A DNA stretch of 64,000 nucleotides from Nocardia pneumoniae NBRC 100136 (GCF_000308755.1 NZ_BAGF01000070.1:62001-126000); one strand, 5' to 3'; shown: positions 44,723-53,993, counted from the first letter of the stretch. The notes: generated from the letters alone by a model not told the origin. Program-made: numbers and translations.

Positions 44723-46130
44723 GCCGCTCCCACGGAGCGGGCTCGGGGAAGTACGCGGCGAGGAACTCCGACACGATCCGCACCCGCTCGGTCTCGGCGA
44801 CCTCGGGGAAGCTGCCGTCGTTCAGACAGAAGAAGTCGACGTCGCGGTGGCGCGTCAACCCGTCCAGCAGCGCGAGCCCGGTGTGGCTCGTCGTGTCGAC
44901 GTAGCGCACCTTCGCCGATTCCTGCGGCACCGCCCGGCCGGTCAGCAGCGCGTAGTAGTGATACAGCGAATTGGTGACCGAGATGTCGGTAGCCGCCCGG
45001 AAGCGGCTGGCGCTCGTGCGCGCGAAATCGGCGGCGAATTCCTCTTCCATCTCCAGCAGCACACTGCGCCGCAGCGGCACCGGCGTGTGCTCCAGATGCC
45101 GCGTGATCACGTAGCCGAAGCGGTCGGCGAGCAACGCCCGGTTCACCCGCGCGGCATTCTCGAAACCGCTGCGCCGCTCGTTGTTCCGCCCCGGACCGAT
45201 CCTGGTGTCCGCCTCGATGAACCGGCTCACCCCGGCGGGGGTGAAGAACATCGACGGGCGCACCGGCCGTGCGAAGAACATGTCGTCGTTGGAGTACAGG
45301 AAGTGCTCGCTGAGCCCCTCGATGTGCTGCAACTGGCATTCCACCGCGTGGGAATTGAAGACCGGCAAGCCGGTGGTGTCGCGGAAATGGTCCACCGCCC
45401 GCACCACCGTCACCTTCGGGTGCTCGGACAGCCAGCCCGGCGTCGCGGAGTCGGTGGCGATGAAGATCCTGCGGATCCATGGCGCGTTCTTGTACACCGA
45501 CCGCAGCGCGTACTTGAGCTCGTCGATCTGCCGGATGCGCGCGTCCGCGTCGTCGCCCTCGCCGACCACGACCTGGGCGAGCATCCCGGCGCGACGCGCG
45601 CGGAATTCCGGATCGGAGCCGTCCACCCAGGAGAACACCAAGTCGATGTCGAAATCGACGTCGGTGGACTGCGGCGCGAACATGTCGACCAGGGTCGGCC
45701 AGGTCCGGTCGAACAGCCGCACCTGCGTGCGCTCGACGTCGGCGAGGTCGAAGACCGTCCGGGTGAGCGCGTTCGGGCGCGGGCAGGTCACCGTGTCGCC
45801 GTGGTACTCCCAGAGCTCCAGGTCGACGTGATGGGCCGGGTCATGGTCGCGCCCGAGCCGGAACACGTTCTGCCGCAATTCCACACAGGAGAATCCGGCC
45901 GCCACCGCCGCGGCCGTCACCCGGCGCACCATCATGCGGTGCGCCGCGTCGGCCGCGAGCACCAGCCGGTGCCCGCTGTCGCGCACGAGCAGAAACGGCA
46001 CCTCCGCCGCCGCCAATTCCTCGCGCAGGTAGCCCAGATCCTCGATCATCGCGGCCGACACGGCGAGATTGCCCGCCACCGGCCGCGTCACCATTTCCAC
46101 CGCCCCCGTATTCACTCCCCTGTCCACCAT
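44670..46130 (-). CDS. Stealth family sugar-phosphotransferase
   Basis: About 486 residues with the four conserved regions of Stealth proteins: CR1 IDLVFSWVDGSDPEF, CR2 ELKYALRSVYKNAPWIRRIF ending near TPGWL, CR3 EHFLYSNDDMFFARPV and CR4 DISVTNSLYHYYALL. Stealth enzymes transfer hexose-1-phosphates in capsule or exopolysaccharide synthesis, related to GlcNAc-1-phosphotransferase. The N-terminal ~190 residues are an actinobacterial extension. ATG 46130 or GTG 46127 may start it (GGAGAG lies close before them). No other polysaccharide genes are adjacent. Confidence 0.85.
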   Translation of the reverse strand: MVDRGVNTGAVEMVTRPVAGNLAVSAAMIEDLGYLREELAAAEVPFLLVRDSGHRLVLAADAAHRMMVRRVTAAAVAAGFSCVELRQNVFRLGRDHDPAHHVDLELWEYHGDTVTCPRPNALTRTVFDLADVERTQVRLFDRTWPTLVDMFAPQSTDVDFDIDLVFSWVDGSDPEFRARRAGMLAQVVVGEGDDADARIRQIDELKYALRSVYKNAPWIRRIFIATDSATPGWLSEHPKVTVVRAVDHFRDTTGLPVFNSHAVECQLQHIEGLSEHFLYSNDDMFFARPVRPSMFFTPAGVSRFIEADTRIGPGRNNERRSGFENAARVNRALLADRFGYVITRHLEHTPVPLRRSVLLEMEEEFAADFARTSASRFRAATDISVTNSLYHYYALLTGRAVPQESAKVRYVDTTSHTGLALLDGLTRHRDVDFFCLNDGSFPEVAETERVRIVSEFLAAYFPEPAPWERLSAPPRHPLPESTPGAA

Positions 46131-46613
46131 TACTCTCTCCACATCTGTGCTATCCACCGGTTTTCCGATTGCCTCCGGGGGTGCCGCGCCGAGCGTTGGA
46201 TGAGCCGATGCCGTGGCATCGACGCGCGAGGACCGCGCTCGGCGCGGTGAATTCAGACGTGGGGAAGGGTGCCGAGGCGCGGGTACGAATTGATCACCTG
46301 GTATGCAGACGACTGGTAGACCATTTCGTTTCACCTCACTCACGGCCGGACGCCGAAGCGTCATGGTTGGAAGCGCTGCGCTCGTGCGCGGCGAGGCCGA
46401 AGGGCACACGTGGCAGTCGCCGAGCCGGACGGTCATTGGCCGGCAGGAAAGTGGTCTGCCCAGAAAACAATGGGCACCGCTACGAATGATGCATCGCGGA
46501 CGACATTCCGTCAATCGGAACGGTTGGTCTCGTTCGGCCCATTCGACACCGTTTCGCCGGGACGTTCGGCCCTTTCCGCGCTCCTCCGCGTCCGGACACC
46601 ATGAAGGAGTGTG
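46131..46613. other. Intergenic region, no larger gene recognised
   Basis: About 480 bp upstream of the Stealth gene. No family or convincing ribosome-binding site was found. It should contain the Stealth promoter and that of the small membrane protein that follows. Confidence 0.4.
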
Positions 46614-46724
46614 ATGCCCCTGAAAGGATTAGTCATGGACTGGCCGACCGCCGCCGTCATCATCGCCATCGCCTTCGCCATCATGGTGATCGTCTCCACC
46701 TACCTGACCGTGCGGAAGCCGTAG
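46614..46724 (+). CDS. Very small single-helix membrane protein (36 or 29 residues)
   Basis: ATG 46614 follows AAGGAG (46604-46609); a second in-frame ATG at 46635 follows AAAGGA with six-base spacing. The product is MDWPTAA, then a hydrophobic helix VIIAIAFAIMVIVSTYL, ending TVRKP. A single transmembrane helix with a basic tail is the classic shape of bacterial small membrane proteins. It lies just upstream of the iron-box flavodoxin. Function unknown. Confidence 0.55.
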   Translation: MPLKGLVMDWPTAAVIIAIAFAIMVIVSTYLTVRKP

Positions 46725-46743
46725 CGCACCACGAGCCGCATGA

Positions 46744-46762
46744 TTAGGATAGCCTCACCAAA
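46744..46762 (+). promoter_or_regulatory. Putative IdeR/DtxR iron box for flavodoxin
   Basis: TTAGGATAGCCTCACCAAA matches 16 of 19 positions of TTAGGTTAGSCTAACCTWA, the best iron-box match in the window, and lies 24 bp before the flavodoxin start codon. Confidence 0.7.
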
Positions 46763-46785
46763 TCATATGGAAAGGAGAGGCGCAG

Positions 46786-47241
46786 GTGCGCGTCGTCATT
46801 CTGTTCGGAACCGAGATGGGGACCGCGGAGTCAGCCGCGGACAGCATCGCCGCGGAGCTCTCCGGAACGCACGACGTCTCGGTGCACGACATGACGGATT
46901 TCGACATTGAGGACCTGAACGCGCGTGAGTTCCACGTCATCGTGTGCTCGACCTACGGCGACGGCGATCTGCCGACCGGCGCCGAACCCTTCGCCGACGC
47001 GCTCGACCGCCACACGCCGGAACTGACCGGCCTGCGCTTCGCCGTCTTCGGGCTCGGCGACACCGTGTACGGCGACACGTTCAACCGTGGCGGCGAGATC
47101 ATCGCCGAGAAGCTCATCGCATGCGGAGCCACCCAGGTCGGCGAGCACGCCAGGCACGACGCGTCGACGGAGATCAAGGTCAAGGACATGGCGCAGGAGT
47201 GGGCCGCCACGCTGGACATCCCCGCGTTGGTCTCCGCCTGA
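46786..47241 (+). CDS. Flavodoxin (MioC-like)
   Basis: A 151-residue FMN protein. The phosphate-binding loop is FGTEMGTAESAAD, the isoalloxazine region CSTYGDGDLPTGAEPFADAL, and a third loop FGLGDTVYGDTFNRGG; this is the short-chain, MioC/CysJ-like flavodoxin pattern. It carries electrons in place of ferredoxin. The GTG start has AAAGGAGAGG upstream, and an iron box lies just before it, so it is probably induced by iron starvation, the classic condition for swapping ferredoxin with flavodoxin. Confidence 0.85.
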   Translation: MRVVILFGTEMGTAESAADSIAAELSGTHDVSVHDMTDFDIEDLNAREFHVIVCSTYGDGDLPTGAEPFADALDRHTPELTGLRFAVFGLGDTVYGDTFNRGGEIIAEKLIACGATQVGEHARHDASTEIKVKDMAQEWAATLDIPALVSA

Positions 47242-47354
47242 CCGTCGCCAGGGCCTGATCACACGCGGGAGCGGTCCGAGAAAAGGGCGCGGCGGCCGTG
47301 CTCGCCTGTGTCGTGCCGGGCCGCGGCGAGATATGCGGCCGCGCGCGGCACACT

Positions 47355-48323
47355 ATGGGGGTGCTGCACCTACGGATGCTGGCTCCGGCCGAGATGACCG
47401 ATGACGTGATCCGGATCCTGGAACAGGAGGACGCCGTCAGCGGCCTCGCGGTCATGCGCGACGCCGCGCTGCGGCCCAAGGGTGACGTGGTGCTCGCCGA
47501 CGTGGCACGAGAAGCGGCGAACGACGTGATCCAGCGACTGCGTGCGATCGGGCTGCACCATGCGGGCAGCATCGAGATCGAGCCGGTGCGTACCTGGCTG
47601 TCGCGCAGCGGATTCGATTGCGAGGTACGCACACCCGGCAGCAGCGCGGACTCCGTGGTCTGGGCTGATGTCGCGCAGCGCTCGTATGAGGAAACCGAGC
47701 TGAACTGGACCTACCTCAGCTTCATGACCTTGGCCACGGTGATCGCCGCGATCGCGATCGTGCTGGATTCCCAGATTCTGGTCATCGGGGCGATGGTCCT
47801 CGGTCCGGAATTCGGGGCCATCGCCGCGCTGGGCGTCGCCTTGGTGCGCCGCCGATTCGTGTTGCTCGGCCTCGCCGCGCGCACGCTGCTGCTCGGTTTC
47901 GCCGCCGCCATCGCCGTCACCTTCCTCTTCGCCTTGATCGGACGCGCACTGGGCTGGATCACCGTCGACGCCGTCACCGGTCCGCGCCCGGGCACGGCCT
48001 TCATCTACACCCCCGACAAGTGGTCGTTCATCGTCGCCGTCATCGCGGCCGCCGCCGGAGTGCTCGCCCTGACCTCCGCCAAGGCCGGCGGCATGGCCGG
48101 TGTTTTCATCTCGGTGACCACCGTGCCCGCCGCGGGCAATATCGCGCTCGGCGCCGCCTTCGGTGTGGGGTCGGCGATCTGGGGCAGCACGCTGCAACTC
48201 ATGGTGAATCTGTCCGGGATGGCGCTGGCGGGCTGGGCCACCTTGGCGGTGCAGCAGGCGGTGTGGTCCCGGGTGTCGGTGCGCCGCGCCAAGGCGATGC
48301 ACAGGCCACGGCGGATGCTGTAG
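47355..48323 (+). CDS. DUF389 membrane protein
   Basis: A 322-residue protein. The first ~115 residues form a soluble ferredoxin-like domain; residues about 120-310 hold six hydrophobic helices, with IVLDSQILVIGAMVLGPEFG and VSVTTVPAAGNIALG-type segments that mark the DUF389 (TIGR00341-like) family. Function unknown; such proteins are sometimes called hydrophobic-domain stress proteins. ATG 47355 is chosen because it aligns with the usual beginning of the soluble domain. Confidence 0.8.
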   Translation: MGVLHLRMLAPAEMTDDVIRILEQEDAVSGLAVMRDAALRPKGDVVLADVAREAANDVIQRLRAIGLHHAGSIEIEPVRTWLSRSGFDCEVRTPGSSADSVVWADVAQRSYEETELNWTYLSFMTLATVIAAIAIVLDSQILVIGAMVLGPEFGAIAALGVALVRRRFVLLGLAARTLLLGFAAAIAVTFLFALIGRALGWITVDAVTGPRPGTAFIYTPDKWSFIVAVIAAAAGVLALTSAKAGGMAGVFISVTTVPAAGNIALGAAFGVGSAIWGSTLQLMVNLSGMALAGWATLAVQQAVWSRVSVRRAKAMHRPRRML

Positions 48324-48465
48324 TCACCCTGGATCTCGCCCTGATAGTCACCTGAGAGCGGTCCGGACAAAGGGCGCAGCGCCAGCGGACAAGGCGCCCA
48401 GCACCTTAGACTGCTAGCAAGCGCGGCACAGCCCGCCGCGCTCGACGATGCATGAGGTGACGAAG

Positions 48466-48951
48466 ATGGCAGCCGGAGCGAGCCCCGCCCAACGTCAACA
48501 CAACTCGGCAGACCATCCCGAGCTCGACGTGCTTCCGGAATGGCCCCTGGAGACGATCGGCGTGCTGGTGACGACCGATCCGGCGCCGCACGCGATTCCG
48601 GTGTCCTGGCCGGTGCGGGCAGGTGATCGGCGGATACTCATCAGCCTCAAATTCGATCGCGGCTCGTTGGCCCGGCTGCGCGAACGCCCCGAAGTGGCGC
48701 TGCTGATCCTCGGCGGCGGCAACGTGGCGATGTGCGCGCGCGGCACCGCGCACGTGGTCGCGGAGAGTATGCCCGATGCCGAAGACTATGTGGCCGTGCG
48801 CATCGACGTCGACGTGATCGACGATCACCGTCAGTCGGCCTTCGCGATCGTGCAGGGCATCCAGCGCATGGTGCTCGACGACGAGAGCGAGCTGCGCGCG
48901 CTGAAAGGCCGGGTGAGCACGTTGCAATCCTGGGTGGACGGCCAGAACTGA
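48466..48951 (+). CDS. Pyridoxamine 5'-phosphate oxidase-fold flavin/F420-binding protein
   Basis: A 161-residue split-barrel protein: IGVLVTTDPAPHAIPVSW, RILISLKFDRGSLARLRERPEVALLIL and MCARGTAHVVAE are usual for small PNPOx-like proteins of actinobacteria, which bind FMN or F420. Substrate unknown. The start at 48466 is preferred over ATG 48448 on spacing from GAGG. Confidence 0.75.
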   Translation: MAAGASPAQRQHNSADHPELDVLPEWPLETIGVLVTTDPAPHAIPVSWPVRAGDRRILISLKFDRGSLARLRERPEVALLILGGGNVAMCARGTAHVVAESMPDAEDYVAVRIDVDVIDDHRQSAFAIVQGIQRMVLDDESELRALKGRVSTLQSWVDGQN

Positions 48952-49018
48952 ACCGGCCCAACGTTTCCGGATAGCAAGGAAGGAAAGCGGCACCGGCCGT
49001 GCCGCACGGAAGGGGATC

Positions 49019-49594
49019 ATGAGCGTCACTTTGGCCAAAGGCGGTAATGTTTCGCTGTCCAAGCAGGCCGCGAATCTCACGAAGGTGTCGGTGGGCCTCG
49101 GCTGGGACGTCCGTACCACCACCGGCGCCGACTACGACCTCGACGCCAGCGCCCTCGCGTGCGGGCCGAATCTGAAAGTGCTGTCCGACCAGCACTTCAT
49201 CTTCTACAACAACCTGCGTTCCCCCGAGGGGTCGATCGAGCACACCGGCGACAACCTGACCGGCGCGGGCGAGGGCGACGACGAAGTGATCAACGTCGAC
49301 CTCACCGCCACCCCGCCCACCATCACGAACATCTTCTTCCCGGTCTCCATCCACGACGCCGACGCCCGCGGCCAGTCCTTCGGCCAGATCCGCAACGCCT
49401 TCATCCGCGTCGTCGACGCCACCACCGGCATCGAACTGGCCCGCTACGACCTCACCGAAGACGCCTCCACCGAAACCGCCATGATCTTCGGCGAGCTGTA
49501 CCGCCACAACAACGAATGGAAATTCCGGGCCATCGGGCAGGGATACGCGTCGGGCCTCGCGGGGATCGCGCGCGATTACGGCGTCAACGTCTGA
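49019..49594 (+). CDS. TerD family stress protein
   Basis: A 191-residue canonical TerD-type protein: SVTLAKGGNVSLSKQA at the start, VGLGWDVRTTTGADYDLDAS with the acidic Ca2+ loop, SIEHTGDNLTGAGEGDDE, and AMIFGELYRHNNEWKFRAIGQGY near the end. It belongs to the Ca2+-binding tellurite/stress family. It is a paralogue of the protein at 18614, and more typical of the family. A ribosome-binding site (GGAAGGGG) precedes it. Confidence 0.9.
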   Translation: MSVTLAKGGNVSLSKQAANLTKVSVGLGWDVRTTTGADYDLDASALACGPNLKVLSDQHFIFYNNLRSPEGSIEHTGDNLTGAGEGDDEVINVDLTATPPTITNIFFPVSIHDADARGQSFGQIRNAFIRVVDATTGIELARYDLTEDASTETAMIFGELYRHNNEWKFRAIGQGYASGLAGIARDYGVNV

Positions 49595-49616
49595 TCGAGT
49601 TCCCGAGCGCCGCGCG

Positions 49617-49655
49617 GGTCTTCCGGTCGATTTGAGCATCGGATTCCGGAAGACC
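49617..49655 (+). terminator. Terminator hairpin after terD
   Basis: GGTCTTCCGG and CCGGAAGACC form a perfect 10-bp stem around a 19-base loop that itself can pair (CGAT/ATCG). It begins 22 bp after the terD stop; the next gene converges from the other strand. Confidence 0.65.
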
Positions 49656-49719
49656 GGCGCGGTGTCTGTTCGCTACCGACCGAGCCGAGCACAACCGACA
49701 CCGCGTATGCCGACAGCGA

Positions 49720-49926
49720 TTACGACCGATCGAACTTGCCCTCGACTATCCCCGCGGTGAAGGCATCCCACTCGGCGGGAGCGAAGTCCAGAGCCGGGCC
49801 ATGCGGATTCTTCGAGTCGCGAACGCCGACAACACCGCTATCGAGGAATGCAACCTCGACGCACTCCGAACCTCCTGCGCTGTGGGTGCTCTCGAACCAC
49901 TTGGCGGTAGATAGATCTATGCTCAC
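49720..49926 (-). CDS. DUF397 protein
   Basis: A 68-residue DUF397 protein: TAKWFESTHSAGGSECVEVA, VGVRDSKNPHGPAL and FAPAEWDAFTAGI are the family's constant features. These small proteins are encoded next to Scr1-type XRE regulators in actinobacteria and are thought to act as their partners, like the BldB/AbaA-type pairs. Its GTG overlaps the stop of the regulator gene, but that gene is frameshifted here. Confidence 0.88.
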   Translation of the reverse strand: MSIDLSTAKWFESTHSAGGSECVEVAFLDSGVVGVRDSKNPHGPALDFAPAEWDAFTAGIVEGKFDRS

Positions 49927-50806
49927 GCCGCAAACTCCTTCGCTACCTGCCGCAACAGGTTCCTGCTTGCCACAGCATCCAGCGATGCACGCTGGATAGC
50001 TATAGCCGCCTTCTCGTACATCTGTGTGTCTTGCTCACGTTCAAGGTGCATGTCGCCGGTGTAGCCCTCCAGGAACACGATCCGGGGTAACCTCCTTGCC
50101 CTTGGCATCTCGGCCGAAGTCCAGGATTACGTATGGCCCCACGTACAAACCGAGCGGAAACCCAGCACTGAAGGGGAGCACTCGAATAGTGACGTTCGGG
50201 CGTGTACTCACGTCCGCTGAGTGTCGCATCTGCACAGCCATCGTCTTCCTCCCACCGACGACCGACCGCAAGGCCGATTCGTGCAAAACGATATCGGCGG
50301 ATATCGGATGGGTACGTCGCATGATGATGTTTTGGCGCTTGATCCGAAGCTGCACCCGTCGCTCCAACTCTTCGTCCGAATCTCCAGGAAAGTAGATGCG
50401 ATCGAGCGACCGAGCGTAGTTGGCGGTCTGGAGTATTCCTGGGATCAGATTCGGCCGAAACATGGCGAGCGAAGTAGCAGAAGCCTCCAGACCGACGTAC
50501 ATATTGAAACTCTTGCGGATCACATCATCGAATGTGTGCCACCAGCATTTCGCGTCCGACTGCCGAGACAACTCGACCATAGCGGTCGTCATATCGTCAT
50601 CGAATCCGAGACCCCGGCACAACTCCCGGATGTCCAGTTCCCGGAGACGACCACCGCCCTCCGCTGTTTCGATGCGAGCGAGCTTGCTCTTGCTCCACTG
50701 CATCATCGCCGCGACCTGCTCCAGAGTCAGGCCGAGTTCATTCCGGCCGTTGCGGAGATGCCAGCCCAGCTGACGCCTGGGCAGGGCGGGAATCGACAGT
50801 CCCCAC
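49923..50806 (-). pseudogene. Scr1-type XRE regulator, frameshifted
   Basis: The pieces of a complete Scr1/DUF5753 regulator lie in order but in different frames. The HTH part (LPRRQLGW..LRNGRNELGLTLEQVAA) continues in frame into MMQWSKSKLARIE and the DUF5753 body down to ILDFGRDAKGKEV. There one extra base in the CCGGGG run near 50082-50087 shifts the frame; the expected end VFLEGYTGDMHLER ... NLLRQVAKEFAA continues in another frame to 49923. At the 5' end no start codon is in frame with the HTH; the plausible GTG at 50806 is off by one base. Two frameshifts suggest a real pseudogene, though sequencing error cannot be excluded. Confidence 0.75.
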
Positions 50807-50880
50807 CGCGTGACTACAGCAACTCAACGCCACCGAGAGCAGTAAGCATGCCCCGAGTCGTCAAAGGGAGTGTCTGAAAC

Positions 50881-52233
50881 TCACATATCGGGTTCGTCGA
50901 TGGCTTCACGTGCGCGGGCGGCCTGTTCGCGGGCGATGGCCGATGCGCGGCCGAGATGGGTGCCGGGTTCGAGCAGCTGACTGAGGGCTCGGGCGTCGAG
51001 ATGACTGGTGACGCGGGCGTCGGCGGCGAGGATGTCGGTGAACGAGGCGGACGTGGTGGCCGCGGCTTGGGCGGCGTCGTAGACGATCTCATGGGCGGTT
51101 TGCCGGCCGAGGATCCGGCCGAGCCGCAACATGATCGCCTCGGAGGCGATCATGCCCGTGGAGTCATCCAGGTTGCGGCGCATACGATCCGGGTTCAAGC
51201 GCAGGCCTGCGACGACGATCTGGACCCGAGCCAAGGCTTCCGCGGTGAGTTCGCACGCCCGCTGCTGGGTGTCGAACAGCGCCGAGGGGGCGTTGTCGGC
51301 TTCGTGCTCGCTCAGTGTCGACTCGAGCGCCAGCGGTACCAGTGCGCGGATCTCGTTGGTGATGCCTATGATGTCCTGGCACAGTTGCGGATTGCGTTTG
51401 TGCGGCATGGTCGAGCTGCCGACCGTCCCGACCGGAACGGGTTCCTCGGCCTCTTGGTACTCGGTTTTCATCAGCTGGTAGATCTCGCGGCCGATTTTGC
51501 CGCTCGTGGTGGCGATCAAACCGAGAGTCGTGACGAGTTCGGCGTTATGGTCGCAGATGGCACGGGACGGGACGGCCATCGGCGTGAGGCCGAGATAGCT
51601 CGCGACGACGTGCTGCAGCCGGCCGGGATCGTCTCCGAAGGACGCCGAGGTGCCCGCCGCACCGCCAAGCAGCGCCACGAACAGCCGGGGCGCGAGCTGG
51701 TCGAGTCGCTGGATATGGCGCAGGTACTCGTCGATCCATGCGGCGCTCTTGTAGCCGAAGGTGATCGGGACCGCGTGCTGGCCGTGGGTCCGGCCGGCCA
51801 TAATCATGTCGGCACCGCGGTCGGTGCGGTCGGCGAGCGCGCCGAGCACGGCTGTCAGCTGATTGCGGATCAGCGTGCAGGCGTGGCGCAGCAGCAGGGT
51901 GTCACCGGTCTGGGTGATGTTCTGGGTGGTGGCGCCCCAATGCACCCAGCCACCGTATGCCGCTCCGACAGCGCGGCCGAGTTCGACGACCAACGGCATG
52001 AGTGGGTGGCTGGTGCGGTCGATCTCGGCATGGACGCGGTCGAGCTCGAGCCGGCTCAGCTGGCAGGCGCGGGCGATCGCCGGACCTGCGGGTGCGGGGA
52101 TCAGCCCGAGATCGGCTTGGGCGCGCGCCAGGGCGGCTTCGACGTCGAGCCAGCATTGCCAGCGAGCCCGCGTATCGAAAAGGGTTTCCATCCCGGTCAC
52201 CCCTACCCTGCCGGCAGTGAATCGCTTCTTCAT
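50881..52233 (-). CDS. Fumarase/aspartase-superfamily lyase (adenylosuccinate lyase/carboxymuconate cycloisomerase-like)
   Basis: A 450-residue protein of the superfamily that adds or removes fumarate across C-N bonds. The three conserved regions are there: GWVHWGATTQNITQTGD, GRTHGQHAVPITFGYK (catalytic His region) and the flexible signature loop GSSTMPHKRNP. The overall form fits PurB/PcaB-like members rather than true fumarase. It is encoded 14 bp after an ABC permease gene and probably processes the imported compound. Starts at 52200 (GTG) or 52191 (METLFDTRARW) are alternatives. Confidence 0.82.
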   Translation of the reverse strand: MKKRFTAGRVGVTGMETLFDTRARWQCWLDVEAALARAQADLGLIPAPAGPAIARACQLSRLELDRVHAEIDRTSHPLMPLVVELGRAVGAAYGGWVHWGATTQNITQTGDTLLLRHACTLIRNQLTAVLGALADRTDRGADMIMAGRTHGQHAVPITFGYKSAAWIDEYLRHIQRLDQLAPRLFVALLGGAAGTSASFGDDPGRLQHVVASYLGLTPMAVPSRAICDHNAELVTTLGLIATTSGKIGREIYQLMKTEYQEAEEPVPVGTVGSSTMPHKRNPQLCQDIIGITNEIRALVPLALESTLSEHEADNAPSALFDTQQRACELTAEALARVQIVVAGLRLNPDRMRRNLDDSTGMIASEAIMLRLGRILGRQTAHEIVYDAAQAAATTSASFTDILAADARVTSHLDARALSQLLEPGTHLGRASAIAREQAARAREAIDEPDM

Positions 52234-52247
52234 CGTGATCTTTCGCG

Positions 52248-53993
52248 TCAGGCGACCGTTCCGGTAGCCGTGGATTCGACTCGGCGGTGGCCGCGCCGCA
52301 AGGCGTTGTCGATGACCAGCACGGTAAGAATCATTGCGACCTGCAGCGTCCCGTACGCGGCGGCGGTGCCGAACTCGGAGGAGTAGATGCGGTTGTAGAT
52401 CTCGACCGACAGCGGCGGATAGCTGGCCGGATAGATCACGACCGAAGCGACGTACTCACCGACGCCGTCGACGAAGGCCAACAGGGCGCCGCCGATGACT
52501 CCCTTCGAGATCAACGGGATGGTGACGGTGCGCAGCGCCCTCCACGAGCCGGCGCCCAGGTTGCGCGCGGCCTCTTCCAGCGACGGGTCGACGGTCTCGA
52601 GCGCGGCACCGGTCGAACGGAAGACCAGCGGCACGAACCGGACGAGATAGGCGATCGGCAGGATCCACAGCGTGCCGACCAGGGATACTCCGAGGTTGGA
52701 CGGCTGCGGCTGGTTGAACGCGGTCACCAGGTTGATGCCGACGATGGTGCCGGGCAGCGCCCACGGCAGCATGATCATGAAGTCGACCGCATTGCGTCCC
52801 GGCCCACGCCAGCGAGCGACGACGTAGGCGCCGGCGACACCGAGCACGATCGCGCCCAGCGTCGCGAGGACACTCATCTGGACACTGACCGAAATCGGCA
52901 GGAGGCTGCCCGGATCGGTGATCAAGGCCGCATAGTTGCCCAACGTGTAGTCCGGCGGCAGGATCTGCGTAGTCCACGAACCGTCGACGGAGAACGACAC
53001 CAGCACGACGGTGATCACCGGGGCCATGAGCAGGATCGCGAGCCCCGCCGAACCGGCCCCGGCGAGCCAGCGGATCGGACCGTGGCCGACGACGCGATCG
53101 CGCTGCACGCCCTTGGAGAGGCTGCGGTGCACCCGGCGACTCTGGTACCACTTCATCGAGACCAGGAAGAGGATCGAGACCATCGCGAGTACGGTCGCTT
53201 GGGTCGCGGCCAGTTCCTGGTTGCCAACGGTCTTCGTGGCGATGATCTGCATGGTGAGGGTCTGCACGTTGTAGAGCTGCGGCGCGGTGAACGACGCCAT
53301 CGAGATCATGAACGTCAACAGCGTGCCGGAGACCAGCGCGGGGGTGAGCATCGGCAGAATAACCGTGCGCCACACCAGGGTTCGATTTGCGCCCAAGTTG
53401 TAGGCGGCCGATTCGAGCGAGGAGTCCATTCCGGCCAGACCCGCCGCGACGGGTAGATAGAAGAACGGGTACATGGTGAAGACGTGCACCAGAAGCACGC
53501 CGGCGACGCCGTTCACCGATACGGCGGCGGGATCGGCGCCGAACCAGTGTGACAGGGTGCGAGCAACGATGCCGGTTTCGCTGTAGAGCAGTACGAACGA
53601 CACCGCGCCGATCAGCGGAGGCAGCGCCATCGGCAGCAGGGCGATGGTCTCCAGGATCCGGCGGCCGGGGAAGTCGAAGCGCGTGAGCAAGATCGCCAGC
53701 GCGGTGCCGACGACGCCGCAGCCGAGCACCGATCCCAGCGAGATGCCCACCGATAGCAGCAGAGCGGTGCCCGATGCTCCGGTGCGAAAGCTACCGTAAT
53801 TCACGGCGGCGCCGTCGCCGCCGATACTGGCGACCGCGGTGTGGGCCATCGGGATCACGACGAGGAACACAAGGATCGCGAGCACGGGTGCGGCGAGTAC
53901 GTAGACGAACCGGTCGCTGGAACCGGCGGGCAGCCGTCGTCGCCGAGATGGTATCGGCCGGGAGCGCTCGACGGGCGCGGATGTCGTGGTCAC
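52248..53993 (-). CDS. Fused ABC permease, Fe3+/aminoethylphosphonate/thiamine type
   Basis: A 581-residue permease with two complete binding-protein-dependent transport domains (about residues 75-290 and 320-575), so one chain replaces the permease dimer, as in AfuB/FbpB-type systems. The two EAA loops are near SLESAAYNLGANRTLVWRTV and SLEEAARNLGAGSWRALRTV. The GTG start overlaps the stop of the ATPase gene (GTGA). Confidence 0.88.
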   Translation of the reverse strand: MTTTSAPVERSRPIPSRRRRLPAGSSDRFVYVLAAPVLAILVFLVVIPMAHTAVASIGGDGAAVNYGSFRTGASGTALLLSVGISLGSVLGCGVVGTALAILLTRFDFPGRRILETIALLPMALPPLIGAVSFVLLYSETGIVARTLSHWFGADPAAVSVNGVAGVLLVHVFTMYPFFYLPVAAGLAGMDSSLESAAYNLGANRTLVWRTVILPMLTPALVSGTLLTFMISMASFTAPQLYNVQTLTMQIIATKTVGNQELAATQATVLAMVSILFLVSMKWYQSRRVHRSLSKGVQRDRVVGHGPIRWLAGAGSAGLAILLMAPVITVVLVSFSVDGSWTTQILPPDYTLGNYAALITDPGSLLPISVSVQMSVLATLGAIVLGVAGAYVVARWRGPGRNAVDFMIMLPWALPGTIVGINLVTAFNQPQPSNLGVSLVGTLWILPIAYLVRFVPLVFRSTGAALETVDPSLEEAARNLGAGSWRALRTVTIPLISKGVIGGALLAFVDGVGEYVASVVIYPASYPPLSVEIYNRIYSSEFGTAAAYGTLQVAMILTVLVIDNALRRGHRRVESTATGTVA

